64,000 nucleotides of DNA from UBA961 sp049426725 (GCA_049426725.1 JBMSYN010000005.1:1-64000), one strand, 5' to 3'. Shown: positions 10,833 to 20,575, counted from the first letter of the stretch. The notes: generated by a model not told the origin, from the sequence alone. Translations and numbers: made by a program.

Positions 10833-13337
10833 ATGATGAAAAAAGCAGTGATCATGGCAGGCGGATTTGGAACAAGGTTGCGTCCATTGACGATGAGCAT
10901 CCCGAAACCAATGGTGCCAATTGCAAATATTCCAATCATGGAACATATCGTGAATCTTTTGAAGAAGCATGATATTACAGATATCACAGCATTATTGTAT
11001 TATCAGCCCGAACGAATAAAACAACATTTTGGAGATGGTTCCGGATTTGGTGTGTCGATGAATTATGTACAAGCCGATGCTGATTATGGAACAGCTGGTA
11101 GCGTACGAAATGCAATGAAAAGTTGTTCTGAACCATTTTTGGTCATGAGTGGTGATGTATTGACGGATATTGATCTTACACAAGCAATAACTTTTCATGA
11201 AGAGCAACATGCACAAGCAACTATTTTATTGTCGCGCGTACATGATCCATTGCATTATGGAATTGTGATGACAGATTCACAAGGTCGCATCTCGAGATTT
11301 TTGGAAAAACCATCATGGGGCGAAGTATTCACCGATACAATCAATACAGGCATGTATATTCTCGAGCCAGAGATCATCAATATGATACCACCGGAAAGAG
11401 AATATGACTTTGGAAAGGATGTCTTTCCTCACATGCTTAGATCAGGTATGGAATTGTTTGGTTGCATCACAGATGGATATTGGAAAGACATAGGAAACTT
11501 ACATGAATATCAAACGGCTTGCCACGATGTATTACTAAAACAAGTAGATGTGTCAATGAAAGGCATGATTCAGAATCATGCGCTTGTGGGTGATAATGTC
11601 ATAATTCCCTCAACAGTTAGTTTCTCAGGATATTCTGTTATTGGCAATGATGTACACATTGGAAATAATACCACCATTCATCAATGCATCATTGGAAATG
11701 ATGTCTATATCGGTTCAGGAGTTCAACTGAGCAATTGTATTATTTGGGATGGGGTTCATATTTCTGATAGAGTCATGGCTAGTGATGATGTCATCTGCAA
11801 TGATGTACACATAGATCCCGGTGTGACAATCAATGAGCAAGTGTATATCGCTGAATTATGTCATGTTGGCGCCGGCGCACATGTCTTGTCCAATATCAAA
11901 TTATGGCCAAAAAAAGTCATCGAATCAGGTGCAATCGTCACGCGCTCTCTAGTGCAGGAAGAATTATGGCTTCGAGAACTCATCACGGATTCACGCATAT
12001 CCGGTCTGGCGAATATCGATATCAATCCTGAGTTTGCTGCCAAACTTGGTGCTTGCATTGGTAATGCTCTCGGTATGCATGCAAATGTAGTGGCTAGTAG
12101 AGATGCTGATGCCGCTTCCAGAATGATTCACAGAGCATTGATTTCCGGACTGATGAGCACCGGGATTACGGTGAGAGATTTGCAAGTCACACCAATTCCG
12201 CAGGCAAGACAAGATCTGCGTGCAGGTTCATCTCATGCGGGATTTCATGTGAGAAGATCTATTCGAAAACCCGATAGCATTGATATCATACTTTTCAATC
12301 ATGATGGAAGAGATATACCTCATGCCACTTCAAAAACGATAGAACGCTTCTTTTTTGGTGAGGACATCAAGCGTGCTCCGTATAATGAGGTAGGAAGCAT
12401 CATGTTCCCTGAACGAAGCAATGAAACCTATGCGATGCGTTTTTCATCTGCATTGAATGTTGATGCTATTCTTGAATCAAATTATAGATTATTGATTGAT
12501 TATTCGAATGGTCTTGCTTCCACCACGTTCCCGGTACTACTTGGTTCATTAGGTGTGCATGTAGTTTCCGTGAATAGTTATGTTGATACATTGGAAGGAT
12601 TCTCCGATGAAAGAACAGATACAGAAGCAGAAGAAACGAGTGAGATTATTCGATCTTTGGGTTATGATTTTGGATTCAAGATTGATGCTTCAGCTGAGAA
12701 AATTGCCGTCGTGGATGCACAAGGCGATTGGCAACAACCCAATAGATTGCTTACCATTCTGACAAAACTTTTTCTCGATGCGCATAGACATCGCGAACCA
12801 TATGCCATCGCTGTTCCGGTTCTTGCAAGCACAGTCATTGAAGACATAGCCGCTGAATATGATGTTGAAGTCATTCGCATCAAAAACAGTCATTCAGCAA
12901 TGATGGATGCAACAAAAGATTCTCGCATACTCTTTTCAGGTGATACAAGAGGAAGATTCATTTTCACGGATTATCTTTTTGCATCAGATGGAATGTTTTC
13001 TCTTGCAAAATGTTTGGAAATGCTGGCACTCACATCGCATACTTTCATGGATTTACATCATTCATTACCGTATCGACCCAGAGTTCATCATTCCATACCT
13101 TGTACATGGGAGAAAAAAGGCATCGTCATGAGAAAAGCAATGGAATTCACAGAACAATTATCAAGAGTTTTGATCGATGGAATTACGGTGAATGATAATG
13201 GAGCAACCATTGTATTATTGCCTGACAAAGAACGTCCCGCCTTCGTAGTCGCTGTTGAAGCTGAAACTGAAGAACATGCGAACCAAGTGGCAGAGTTATA
13301 CAAAGAACATATCATGTATTGGTCTGAAGAATCATGA
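10833..13337 (+). CDS. Nucleotidyltransferase/phosphomannomutase-like fusion (GDP-mannose pyrophosphorylase type)
   Basis: An 834-residue three-part protein. Residues 1-235 are a sugar-phosphate nucleotidyltransferase with AGGFGTRLRPLT at 9-20 and the KPM substrate motif just after. Residues ~245-365 are a left-handed beta-helix of hexapeptide repeats (many GNDVxI/IGNNTTI units). Residues ~370-834 are a phosphohexomutase fold. The mutase half looks catalytically degenerate: where active enzymes carry the phosphoserine TASHNP there is GSSHAGFHVRRS (~464-475), and the metal loop DGDxDR reads DAQGDW. Related actinobacterial and cyanobacterial fusions, as I recall them, have the same loss, so this half may be regulatory. 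Likely role: NDP-mannose or similar supply for glycans. It overlaps the alpha-galactosidase gene by 4 bases (ATGA), implying translational coupling. Confidence 0.85.
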   Translation: MMKKAVIMAGGFGTRLRPLTMSIPKPMVPIANIPIMEHIVNLLKKHDITDITALLYYQPERIKQHFGDGSGFGVSMNYVQADADYGTAGSVRNAMKSCSEPFLVMSGDVLTDIDLTQAITFHEEQHAQATILLSRVHDPLHYGIVMTDSQGRISRFLEKPSWGEVFTDTINTGMYILEPEIINMIPPEREYDFGKDVFPHMLRSGMELFGCITDGYWKDIGNLHEYQTACHDVLLKQVDVSMKGMIQNHALVGDNVIIPSTVSFSGYSVIGNDVHIGNNTTIHQCIIGNDVYIGSGVQLSNCIIWDGVHISDRVMASDDVICNDVHIDPGVTINEQVYIAELCHVGAGAHVLSNIKLWPKKVIESGAIVTRSLVQEELWLRELITDSRISGLANIDINPEFAAKLGACIGNALGMHANVVASRDADAASRMIHRALISGLMSTGITVRDLQVTPIPQARQDLRAGSSHAGFHVRRSIRKPDSIDIILFNHDGRDIPHATSKTIERFFFGEDIKRAPYNEVGSIMFPERSNETYAMRFSSALNVDAILESNYRLLIDYSNGLASTTFPVLLGSLGVHVVSVNSYVDTLEGFSDERTDTEAEETSEIIRSLGYDFGFKIDASAEKIAVVDAQGDWQQPNRLLTILTKLFLDAHRHREPYAIAVPVLASTVIEDIAAEYDVEVIRIKNSHSAMMDATKDSRILFSGDTRGRFIFTDYLFASDGMFSLAKCLEMLALTSHTFMDLHHSLPYRPRVHHSIPCTWEKKGIVMRKAMEFTEQLSRVLIDGITVNDNGATIVLLPDKERPAFVVAVEAETEEHANQVAELYKEHIMYWSEES

Positions 13338-15577
13338 TACTACTTGCTTGCATCATACTCATTTCTTGCAATACAATCCTGGCAAACACAGATACCGTGC
13401 AATTGTCGAGTCTGGAGCTTTCTGCCATCAAACAGGATTATGGCAATGCACTAGCCAATCGTTCCGTTATGGGAAATCCATTGCGCATTGCAGGCATACA
13501 ATATCAAAATGGTGTTGGCACTCATGCAGGAAGCAAGTTCACGCTTATGCTCGATAAACAAGCATTGAGTTTTTCAGGCGAAGTTGGAGTTGATGAAGGA
13601 ATATTTCCCGAAATGGGATCAGCCGAATTCCTGATTGTTTCTGATGGAGATGTCTTATGGCGTTCAGGCATCATGAATAGGACAATGAAAGCTCGATCTT
13701 TTTCTGTTGACCTCACAAAGAGAAATACATGCGAATTGCTTGTCTTTGATGGAAATGACAATATTTTCTCGGATCATGCAAATTGGGTGAATGCAATATT
13801 CATTGTCGAAAAAGGTTTTATTCCCAAACCCTTTTCACGCCCTATTGAAAAAGAATATTTTCTCACACCTGATGAAACTCTGCTTCCAATGATACATGGG
13901 AAATCAATGTATGGAGCAAGACCCGGCAGTGAGATTTTGCATTATGTTCCGGTTTCAGGATTGGAGCCTTTGAACATTGCCATCAATACTCTCCCACAAG
14001 GATTGACATTTGATCCGGAGCGAAGAATCATAAAGGGCAGCATTCCAAAAAGTGGGACATATCCGATTACAATCACTGCCCAAAATGCTCTTGGTTCTCA
14101 TAATCTACATTTCATTTTTCGCATTGGTGATACCATATCCTTTTCCCCACCAATTGGCTGGTCTAGTTGGTATGCACATTGGGAATATGTCACTGAGCAA
14201 GACATATATAATGCAGCACTCGCTCTAAGAAATAGTGGATTGCAAGATTATGGATTTGAATATGTATTGATTGATGATGGCTGGCAAGATACAAATCATG
14301 TCAAATCCAAGAATGGACTCACACCGGCACCCACATTTCCAAATCTGCCCGGAATGATTGACTCACTTCATACAATGGGATTCAAAGTCGGCATCTATTC
14401 TTCACCGGGATCACATACATGCGTCAAATTACCGGGTTCACTGAATCATGAAGACATTGATGCAGCATATTTCTGTTCAATAAAAGCAGATCTTTTCAAA
14501 CATGATTGGTGCGGATATCAGACTGTTTACGATTCGCTCATGAAAATACCGGGAGCGGATCCAACCGAATTGGCAATTGCACCTTATGCTCTGATGGGTA
14601 AAGAATTACAGAAATGCAATCGAGACATCTTCTATATGATATGTCAATATGGCAATAATGAGGTTTGGAAATGGGGCAGAAAAGCAGGAGGACATTCTTG
14701 GAGAACTACCACTGACATTCAAGATAATTGGTGGAGCATGTCAAATATCGTTGGATTCCGACAAGCCGGGCTTGAGCAATATGCAGGACACAATGGTTGG
14801 AATGACATGGATCATCTGCGTTTTGGCTATTCTCAACCTGGAAGATTCAAACAAAAAACGCAATTGACTCCTCATGAACAACATACCCAAATGTCTTTAT
14901 GGGCTTTATTGAATTCACCGCTTATCCTGAGCATGCATATGGATTCTCTGGATGCTTTCACATTACAATTAGTAAAGAATCACGAAATACTCGCAATGTA
15001 TCAAGATCCACTCGGCATACAAGGTAGGCGCATTTACAAAAACATTTGGCAGGAAATTTGGTCAAAGCCATTGTCGAATGGTGGATTTGCAATCGGCTTT
15101 TTCAATCGCGATGATGTAGGAGAGCAAACAATAAGTATCACAAAAGATCAACTTGGCATCAACCAACATATGTCATATCGCATCAAAGATTTGTGGACTC
15201 ATAAAGAACTGGGATATCTTGGACAACAATTGCAATTCACCGTTCCATCACATGGCGTTCGACTCATAGCTTTGATACCAGACAATATATCAGGCAATAT
15301 TCCAGATGATGAAGTAATTTCATCCCTGAGGATTCTTCCTCAACCAGCAACAGACATCGCCTATTGCTCATTTCATTCCACAAAGCAAGTCTCAGCCATC
15401 ATTGAATTCATTGATGCAAATGGGAGGATTATTGGTGACCCGATCAATGCTGACATAAGAACCGGAATGCAGGCATTTTCACTCCCACTTCCTCGAAATA
15501 TCACGAGCGGCATCTTTGCACTCAAGATCAAAGCCGGCTTTTCAACAGTTTTCCACCCTATTCTTATCGTTCATTGA
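13334..15577 (+). CDS. Secreted alpha-galactosidase (GH27-like) with NPCBM domain and T9SS tail
   Basis: A 747-residue hydrolase of terminal alpha-galactosides. Order: short hydrophobic signal (residues 1-18), an NPCBM/NEW2 carbohydrate-binding domain (~20-155, with the typical GVGTHAGSK), a small Ig-like putative-sugar-binding segment (~190-270), then a (beta/alpha)8 domain starting GWSSWYAHW near 275. The nucleophile Asp lies in KHDWCGY near 390 and the acid/base in TTTDIQDNWW near 459. The last ~85 residues (from ILPQPATDI) look like a T9SS sorting domain, so the enzyme is probably exported through SprA. A Cys at residue 12 (LISC) could instead be a lipobox, but the n-region lacks positive charge and the C-terminal tail argues for T9SS. 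It overlaps the preceding gene by 4 bases. Confidence 0.85.
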   Translation: MILLACIILISCNTILANTDTVQLSSLELSAIKQDYGNALANRSVMGNPLRIAGIQYQNGVGTHAGSKFTLMLDKQALSFSGEVGVDEGIFPEMGSAEFLIVSDGDVLWRSGIMNRTMKARSFSVDLTKRNTCELLVFDGNDNIFSDHANWVNAIFIVEKGFIPKPFSRPIEKEYFLTPDETLLPMIHGKSMYGARPGSEILHYVPVSGLEPLNIAINTLPQGLTFDPERRIIKGSIPKSGTYPITITAQNALGSHNLHFIFRIGDTISFSPPIGWSSWYAHWEYVTEQDIYNAALALRNSGLQDYGFEYVLIDDGWQDTNHVKSKNGLTPAPTFPNLPGMIDSLHTMGFKVGIYSSPGSHTCVKLPGSLNHEDIDAAYFCSIKADLFKHDWCGYQTVYDSLMKIPGADPTELAIAPYALMGKELQKCNRDIFYMICQYGNNEVWKWGRKAGGHSWRTTTDIQDNWWSMSNIVGFRQAGLEQYAGHNGWNDMDHLRFGYSQPGRFKQKTQLTPHEQHTQMSLWALLNSPLILSMHMDSLDAFTLQLVKNHEILAMYQDPLGIQGRRIYKNIWQEIWSKPLSNGGFAIGFFNRDDVGEQTISITKDQLGINQHMSYRIKDLWTHKELGYLGQQLQFTVPSHGVRLIALIPDNISGNIPDDEVISSLRILPQPATDIAYCSFHSTKQVSAIIEFIDANGRIIGDPINADIRTGMQAFSLPLPRNITSGIFALKIKAGFSTVFHPILIVH

Positions 15578-15610
15578 GCGTAATTCCATAAATTTGCACT
15601 TCGTTTCCTG

Positions 15611-15636
15611 CTACTTTGGCTCAAAGTAGGTTTTGG
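15611..15636 (+). terminator. Hairpin with weak T-tract after the alpha-galactosidase gene
   Basis: CTACTTTG (15611-15618) and CAAAGTAG (15622-15629) form a perfect 8-bp stem with a 3-base loop, followed by GTTTTGG. It lies 33 bases after the alpha-galactosidase stop. The T-tract is short, so it may be a leaky terminator or a leader hairpin of the next gene. Confidence 0.35.
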
Positions 15637-15660
15637 TTCACCAATTATCATTGTTTCAGT

Positions 15661-16125
15661 ATGAAGATAACCGACATTCTTCAGCCTTCGGCTATTTTGC
15701 TGAATACGACATTTACCAAAAAAGAAGATGCACTTGATGCAATGATTGATGCATTGGTGTCAGGCGGGCATATAACCAAACCCGAAGAAGCCAGAAAAGC
15801 AGTCTTTGATCGTGAGAAAATAATGTCCACAGGGATTGGCAAAGGTTTTGCCTTACCGCATGGCAAAACAAATCACATCACAGAAACCGTTGGGGCTTTC
15901 ATGACATTGAAAGAACCACTTGATTTTCAAGCTCTTGATCAACAACCTGTCACAATCATTTTCATGCTCATCGGAAGAGAAAACACTGTAGGTACACATC
16001 TACGATTACTTTCAAGAATTTCTCGCCTCATGAACAAAGACAGTTTTCGTGACAGCATTTCAGCTGCACAAACAACTCAAGAAGTCATATCACTCTTTAC
16101 CGCAGAAGAAGAGGAGATGGGATGA
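15661..16125 (+). CDS. PTS IIA-like (PtsN/fructose-type) phosphoacceptor protein
   Basis: A 154-residue single-domain EIIA of the mannitol/fructose type. The phosphorylatable His is residue 67 in FALPHGKT, the place expected in PtsN. The downstream FMLIGRENTVGTHL matches the family. No membrane permease (IIB/IIC) is encoded nearby, so a regulatory role (nitrogen-PTS or similar) is more likely than sugar transport. I chose ATG 15661; the frame also has a TTG at 15616, but it lies in a hairpin and would add 15 residues not usual for the family. It overlaps the next gene by 4 bases. Confidence 0.85.
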   Translation: MKITDILQPSAILLNTTFTKKEDALDAMIDALVSGGHITKPEEARKAVFDREKIMSTGIGKGFALPHGKTNHITETVGAFMTLKEPLDFQALDQQPVTIIFMLIGRENTVGTHLRLLSRISRLMNKDSFRDSISAAQTTQEVISLFTAEEEEMG

Positions 16126-16535
16126 GACTTCTTTCACTCTTTATCTGTATTTCATTGATGCTTCCTTTGAGCATCATAGCAAAACAAGACAAATCCAAAC
16201 AAGATTTACAAGCAGCAAGGCAAGTATTGGCCATCATGAAAGAGCAAATGCAGCAGCTCACTGAGCGCTTCAAGAAAAATACGCTGACATTCAAAGGGCA
16301 ATATGAGCAGCAGACAAAACAAATTCTCACTGGTTTCAAGAAGCAATTGCAATCATTAAAACAAGACATCAATTCGATTGAAAGCAATTTGGATGATTTG
16401 TCTTCACAATTGGAAGTTCAATCCAAAGAAAATGACAAAGCATTGCAGGAGCAATTCCAAAAACTCAATATTGATCTTGAAGAATCGATGAAGCGTTTTG
16501 AAAAGAAACTCGACTCTCTCTCTCAAGCAAGATAA
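16122..16535 (+). CDS. Small exported coiled-coil protein of unknown function
   Basis: A 137-residue protein with an N-terminal signal peptide (hydrophobic residues 3-19, likely cleavage after IIA at residue 20). The remainder is almost wholly alpha-helical coiled coil rich in Lys, Gln, Glu and Leu, with heptad-like spacing (LKQDINSIESNLDDLSS). No catalytic motif is visible. It probably resides in the periplasm or is loosely envelope-associated. It starts inside the stop of the PTS IIA-like gene (ATGA overlap) and ends 11 bases before murI, so the three are probably co-transcribed. Skp/OmpH-like chaperones have a similar look, but the length and pattern are not diagnostic. Confidence 0.65.
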   Translation: MRLLSLFICISLMLPLSIIAKQDKSKQDLQAARQVLAIMKEQMQQLTERFKKNTLTFKGQYEQQTKQILTGFKKQLQSLKQDINSIESNLDDLSSQLEVQSKENDKALQEQFQKLNIDLEESMKRFEKKLDSLSQAR

Positions 16536-16546
16536 TCGGGCTTGTC

Positions 16547-17404
16547 ATGTCTGAATTCACTCATACATCTCAAAGTCAACCAATAGGTGTATTTGACTCC
16601 GGTGTTGGAGGGCTAACCGTTCTTCGCCATCTCATGCATACGATGTCGAAAGAAGAATTCGTGTATTTGGGTGATACAGCGCGCGTCCCTTATGGGAATA
16701 AATCTCCGGAAACCATTAGACATTATACCCGTCAATGCGTCAATTTTCTCCTTGGATTCGATGTTAAAGCAATCGTCATTGCATGCAATACAGCATCAGC
16801 ACTCGCATTGGATTTAGCTCGCGAACTCAGTCCCGTCCCAGTCATTGGCATGATTCACCCAGCCGCAGCAACCGCTGTGAATGATTCACAAAATGGCAAG
16901 ATTGGCATCATCGGAACAAGAGCAACCATTGGATCACATGCCTATGAAATTGCAATTGGTGAATATGCAGCTTCCATGAAGAAAGATGTCGAAGTATTTT
17001 CGAAGGCATGTCCATTATTCGTTCCCCTCGCAGAAGAGGACTTTGGGGAGCATCCGGCTTCGGAATTAATCGCTCAAGAATACCTCCAAGAATTTCTCGA
17101 TAAAAAAATTGACACCTTGGTTTTGGGATGTACGCATTATCCGCTCTTGAAAGACCTCATCCTCCGCACATTGCCTGGTATTTCTCTTGTGGATTGCGGA
17201 GAATCCGCCACAAATGAATTATCCACGATACTGAATATCAAAAGGCAGTCAATCATGGATGGAATTCCTTCTGTTCGGCTCTTTACGACAGATACAGCTC
17301 AATCCTTTTCTTCCATTGCCAAGCGGTGCATTGGATTGAATCTTCCTGAGCCAATTCGCATTTCTCAGGAAACGCTTGATGAACAGGGTTTATCAGGACT
17401 TTAA
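16547..17404 (+). CDS. murI: Glutamate racemase
   Basis: A 285-residue cofactor-independent racemase making D-glutamate for peptidoglycan. The entry motif IGVFDSGVGGLTVL gives Asp17; the two catalytic cysteines are Cys80 (VIACNTASA) and Cys195 (VLGCTHYPLL), both in family-typical motifs. Length and motif spacing are normal. It follows the coiled-coil envelope gene by 11 bases and precedes an ABC permease pair by 59 bases. The C-terminal ~20 residues extend slightly past the usual fold and are not conserved. Confidence 0.95.
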   Translation: MSEFTHTSQSQPIGVFDSGVGGLTVLRHLMHTMSKEEFVYLGDTARVPYGNKSPETIRHYTRQCVNFLLGFDVKAIVIACNTASALALDLARELSPVPVIGMIHPAAATAVNDSQNGKIGIIGTRATIGSHAYEIAIGEYAASMKKDVEVFSKACPLFVPLAEEDFGEHPASELIAQEYLQEFLDKKIDTLVLGCTHYPLLKDLILRTLPGISLVDCGESATNELSTILNIKRQSIMDGIPSVRLFTTDTAQSFSSIAKRCIGLNLPEPIRISQETLDEQGLSGL

Positions 17405-17463
17405 TTATTGTAAATTGCCGTAAATGAAATAGGCAGTATTACTCACAAAGAAGTGATTCTTTC

Positions 17464-18390
17464 ATGATTGGATATATCCTTCGAAAAACAGGTTATGCTC
17501 TCGCCGTGCTTTTTGGTGTTGTCACAACAGCATTCCTCATAAATTTTGTATTGCCAGGTGATCCGGCTCGCTTGATGCTTGGTCAAAGAGCAGATGAACA
17601 ATCCATCAAGGCATTGCGTGTGCAACTTGGTTTGGATAAACCAATGTATGAGCAATACTCAAAATATGTCATCAGACTTGTTCAAGGTGATTTGGGAGTT
17701 TCCTATTCCACTAATCGTGGCGTATTGGATACCATCGTTGATAAATTTCCGGCAACGGCATTACTTGCAATCACGGCAATGTTTTTTTCAACATTGATTG
17801 GTATTGGTTTGGGCATCATCGCCGCCATCAAATCCAATACATGGATAGATGCATCGACCATGGGATTTGCCTTGCTTGGCATTTCATTGCCCAGTTTTGT
17901 CTTCGGACTTCTCCTTCTATTGCTCTTTGCAGAAGTATGGAAAATTTTTCCTTCTTCCGGTTACATCGACAAAGGTATCAGCCATCTTTTTCTTCCCATG
18001 CTTACTTTGGCATTTCGACCTTTGTCGATCATAGCACGCGTAACAAGAAGTTCCATGCTTGATGTCTTGAATCAAGATTATGTTCGCACTGCTCGAGCAA
18101 AAGGTTTACAAGAAAAAGCGGTCATTCTAAAACATGCACTCAGAAATGCGCTCAATCCTGTTGTTACAACCGTTAGTGCTTGGTTTTCCGGATTGCTTGC
18201 AGGGACATTCTTCGTAGAATATATCTTCAATTGGCCAGGTATTGGAACGCTCGCAATCAGCGCCATAGAAAAGTTGGATTATCCCATCATTCAAGGAACG
18301 GTTTTGCTGACGGCAATCATATTTGTTGTTGTCAATGCAATCGTTGACATCCTTTATGCATTCCTTGATCCAAAAGTAAAATTACATTGA
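17464..18390 (+). CDS. ABC transporter permease, DppB/OppB type
   Basis: A 308-residue inner-membrane permease of the dipeptide/oligopeptide/nickel importer family. It has the N-terminal helix followed by NFVLPGDPARLMLG (TM1 and the conserved GDP loop), six predicted membrane helices, and the cytoplasmic coupling (EAA) segment RTARAKGLQEKAVILKHALRNA near residues 200-222. It forms a heterodimer with the next gene product. No solute-binding protein or ATPase is encoded alongside, so the partners must be elsewhere; the substrate is unknown. Confidence 0.9.
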   Translation: MIGYILRKTGYALAVLFGVVTTAFLINFVLPGDPARLMLGQRADEQSIKALRVQLGLDKPMYEQYSKYVIRLVQGDLGVSYSTNRGVLDTIVDKFPATALLAITAMFFSTLIGIGLGIIAAIKSNTWIDASTMGFALLGISLPSFVFGLLLLLLFAEVWKIFPSSGYIDKGISHLFLPMLTLAFRPLSIIARVTRSSMLDVLNQDYVRTARAKGLQEKAVILKHALRNALNPVVTTVSAWFSGLLAGTFFVEYIFNWPGIGTLAISAIEKLDYPIIQGTVLLTAIIFVVVNAIVDILYAFLDPKVKLH

Positions 18391-18392
18391 GA

Positions 18393-19493
18393 ATGAATTC
18401 CATGTCTATACAACATACACATAGCAAAAGAGCAGAAAGTCTGGGAGCACTTGCCTGGAAAAAACTCAAGAAGCACCCTGCCGGGATAACAGGCATGATC
18501 ATCATTGGAGTGCTTGTTTTGATTGCAGCTCTTGCCGACATCATCAGTCCATTTTCTCCTACTTTGGCTGTATTGGAATATGCCGAAAAACCATCCGGTT
18601 TTGTCGGGAATGTGTTATATGTACAAAATCCATCCAATCCCGAAGAACCAAATGTCATACCCATCATTTCTCATCGCATCGTAAAAGATTCAGTCATGTA
18701 TCGCGATGAGAGCGGACAAGAAATGTCGCTTGCGCTTTCAACAATGGCTGGCAACAGTGAATCGGAATGGCATGGAAATCCAACCTATTATTTAGGCACG
18801 GATAGACTTGGAAGGGATGTTCTTTCCAGACTTGTGTTTGGAGCAAGAATTTCATTGCTCGTTGGTGTGGTTTCACAATTGATTGCACTTGCAATCGGCA
18901 TCGTGCTTGGCGCATTGGCCGGATTTTTCAGAGGTTGGGTTGATAATGTGATCATGTGGTTCACGAATGTAATTTGGTCATATCCAACAATTCTCTTGGC
19001 AATACTTCTCAGTTCACTACTCAAATTCACGAATAATATCATGGGATTGACATTAAATCCCTTCTGGCAAACATTCATCGCAATTGGAATTTCAAGTTGG
19101 GTTGAGATAGCAAGAATCGTGCGGGGTCAATTCTTTTCACTCAGAGAAATGGAATATGTGGAAGCAACTCGCGCTTTGGGTTATGGATCTATCCGCACCA
19201 TTTTCCGACATATTCTTCCCAATGCAATCGGACCAATCATCGTATTGTCAACAGCAGGCATTGCATCATCCATCATCGCGGAAGCGGGCCTAAGTTTTCT
19301 TGGTTTAGGCATTCAAAGACCCGAGCCATCATGGGGTATTTTCATTTCCGATCATTATGGTTATATCTTTGCCGGAAAATATTGGGGGTTAACCGTTTAT
19401 CCAAGCATTGCAATAGCAGCTGCCGTCTATGGATTTAATCTGCTGGGTGATGGACTCCGCGATGCATTCGATCCAAAAGCAATTCAACGCTAA
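18393..19493 (+). CDS. ABC transporter permease, DppC/OppC type
   Basis: A 366-residue partner permease. Its N-terminus has the OppC_N helix, and the hallmark YYLGTDRLGRDVLSRLVFGARISL lies near 130-155 before the five-helix core, with the EAA loop EATRALGYGSIRTIFRHILPNA near 270. Between the first helix and the core there is a ~75-residue periplasmic insertion, longer than in E. coli DppC; such insertions occur in family members of this phylum. The frame could begin at a TTG at 18387, overlapping the upstream stop, but ATG 18393 is preferred; a third option is ATG 18402. holA follows after 2 bases. Confidence 0.88.
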   Translation: MNSMSIQHTHSKRAESLGALAWKKLKKHPAGITGMIIIGVLVLIAALADIISPFSPTLAVLEYAEKPSGFVGNVLYVQNPSNPEEPNVIPIISHRIVKDSVMYRDESGQEMSLALSTMAGNSESEWHGNPTYYLGTDRLGRDVLSRLVFGARISLLVGVVSQLIALAIGIVLGALAGFFRGWVDNVIMWFTNVIWSYPTILLAILLSSLLKFTNNIMGLTLNPFWQTFIAIGISSWVEIARIVRGQFFSLREMEYVEATRALGYGSIRTIFRHILPNAIGPIIVLSTAGIASSIIAEAGLSFLGLGIQRPEPSWGIFISDHYGYIFAGKYWGLTVYPSIAIAAAVYGFNLLGDGLRDAFDPKAIQR

Positions 19494-19495
19494 TT

Positions 19496-20575
19496 ATGCT
19501 CATAGATTCGCTCAAAAAAATTCTTTCCGACACAAAAAACTTGCCCCCAGCATTGATGATTTATGGCGAGGAAGAATTTTTGCGCGAAGAAGCCTATCAT
19601 GCTGTGCTTCATGCATTGATGCCTGATGGAAATGCACATCATGACATGGAAATAATTGATGCAGAAGCAGTGAATGAAGCACAAATCATTGACATGGCAG
19701 ATGCATTTCCTTTTGTTTCGGAAAAGAAAATTATCATCGTCAAACAGGCGGATAAATTATTCTCGGGTAAAGCTTCAAAAAAAGCTCCAACCCGTTCACC
19801 TCTGCTAAATTATTTGCAATCACCACAACCAACGACTTTTTTGCTTTTGACAGGTGTATTCTCATCTCTCACCGGACTCAAAGCAGCAAGGAAAAATCCA
19901 AAGCAATCAGAAAAGGCAAAGAAGATAGCATCTTCTATTCCCACAACATTAAGTGCCATCATCGACATCATTCCTGCCTTTGAATGCGCCAAGGTTTCAG
20001 AGCGAGAACTTACATCATGGACAAATGCAAGGCTTGCCGAACACGGAAAGAGCATAACCCAAGAAGCAGCGGAATATCTCATAACAAATGCAGGGCTTTC
20101 TCTTCGTGATATTGCGAATGAAATCGAAAAACTCATGCTTTTCGCTCCTGAAAGAAAACAATACAATGAAGAAGATGTTCTTGGATTGGTGGGTTCATCT
20201 AGAGTTTTTAATGTATTCGAACTCCAAAAAGCCATTGGCCGTGGCGATGCCGCAAAATCCGTGGAAATTATCCATCACATGATGAATTCAGATGGTAATG
20301 CAATCATGATCATTTCAATGCTATTACGGTACTTTTCGGCTCTTTTCAAACTCACTGATGCCCAAGCACAAGGCGCAAATCCCTATGAAATCGCCAAAAT
20401 CACCGGAATTAATGCCTATTTTTTACCGGAATATCAATCAGCTCTCCGTTATTTCCCTCCAATGAAACTTGCCAGAGCCTTTTATCTCTTGCGCAATGCT
20501 GATATTACACTAAAATCAACTTCACAGTCCCCTGTCATTGTTTTGCAAACCCTCATGATTGGCTTGCTTGCATAA
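19496..20575 (+). CDS. holA: DNA polymerase III delta subunit
   Basis: A 359-residue clamp-loader subunit that opens the beta clamp. The N-terminal region contains the typical ALMIYGEEEFLREEAYHAV, followed by a degenerate AAA+ domain, the VFNVFELQKAIGRGD linker, and the C-terminal collar domain ending in LKSTSQSPVIVLQTLM. The charged insert around residues 120-145 (KAARKNPKQSEKAKK) is longer than in many homologues. It starts 2 bases after the permease gene, an odd operon partner, and is followed by a strong promoter for the ribosomal-protein unit. Confidence 0.88.
   Translation: MLIDSLKKILSDTKNLPPALMIYGEEEFLREEAYHAVLHALMPDGNAHHDMEIIDAEAVNEAQIIDMADAFPFVSEKKIIIVKQADKLFSGKASKKAPTRSPLLNYLQSPQPTTFLLLTGVFSSLTGLKAARKNPKQSEKAKKIASSIPTTLSAIIDIIPAFECAKVSERELTSWTNARLAEHGKSITQEAAEYLITNAGLSLRDIANEIEKLMLFAPERKQYNEEDVLGLVGSSRVFNVFELQKAIGRGDAAKSVEIIHHMMNSDGNAIMIISMLLRYFSALFKLTDAQAQGANPYEIAKITGINAYFLPEYQSALRYFPPMKLARAFYLLRNADITLKSTSQSPVIVLQTLMIGLLA

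Noticed and set aside
16097..16387. 96-residue Cys-rich antisense frame across the coiled-coil gene
   Set aside because: The Cys/Phe richness results from reversed GCA/AAA codons; the plus-strand gene has a signal peptide and is operon-coupled.
19810..20235. 141-residue open frame antisense to holA
   Set aside because: A shadow of a real gene with biased composition and no recognisable motif.
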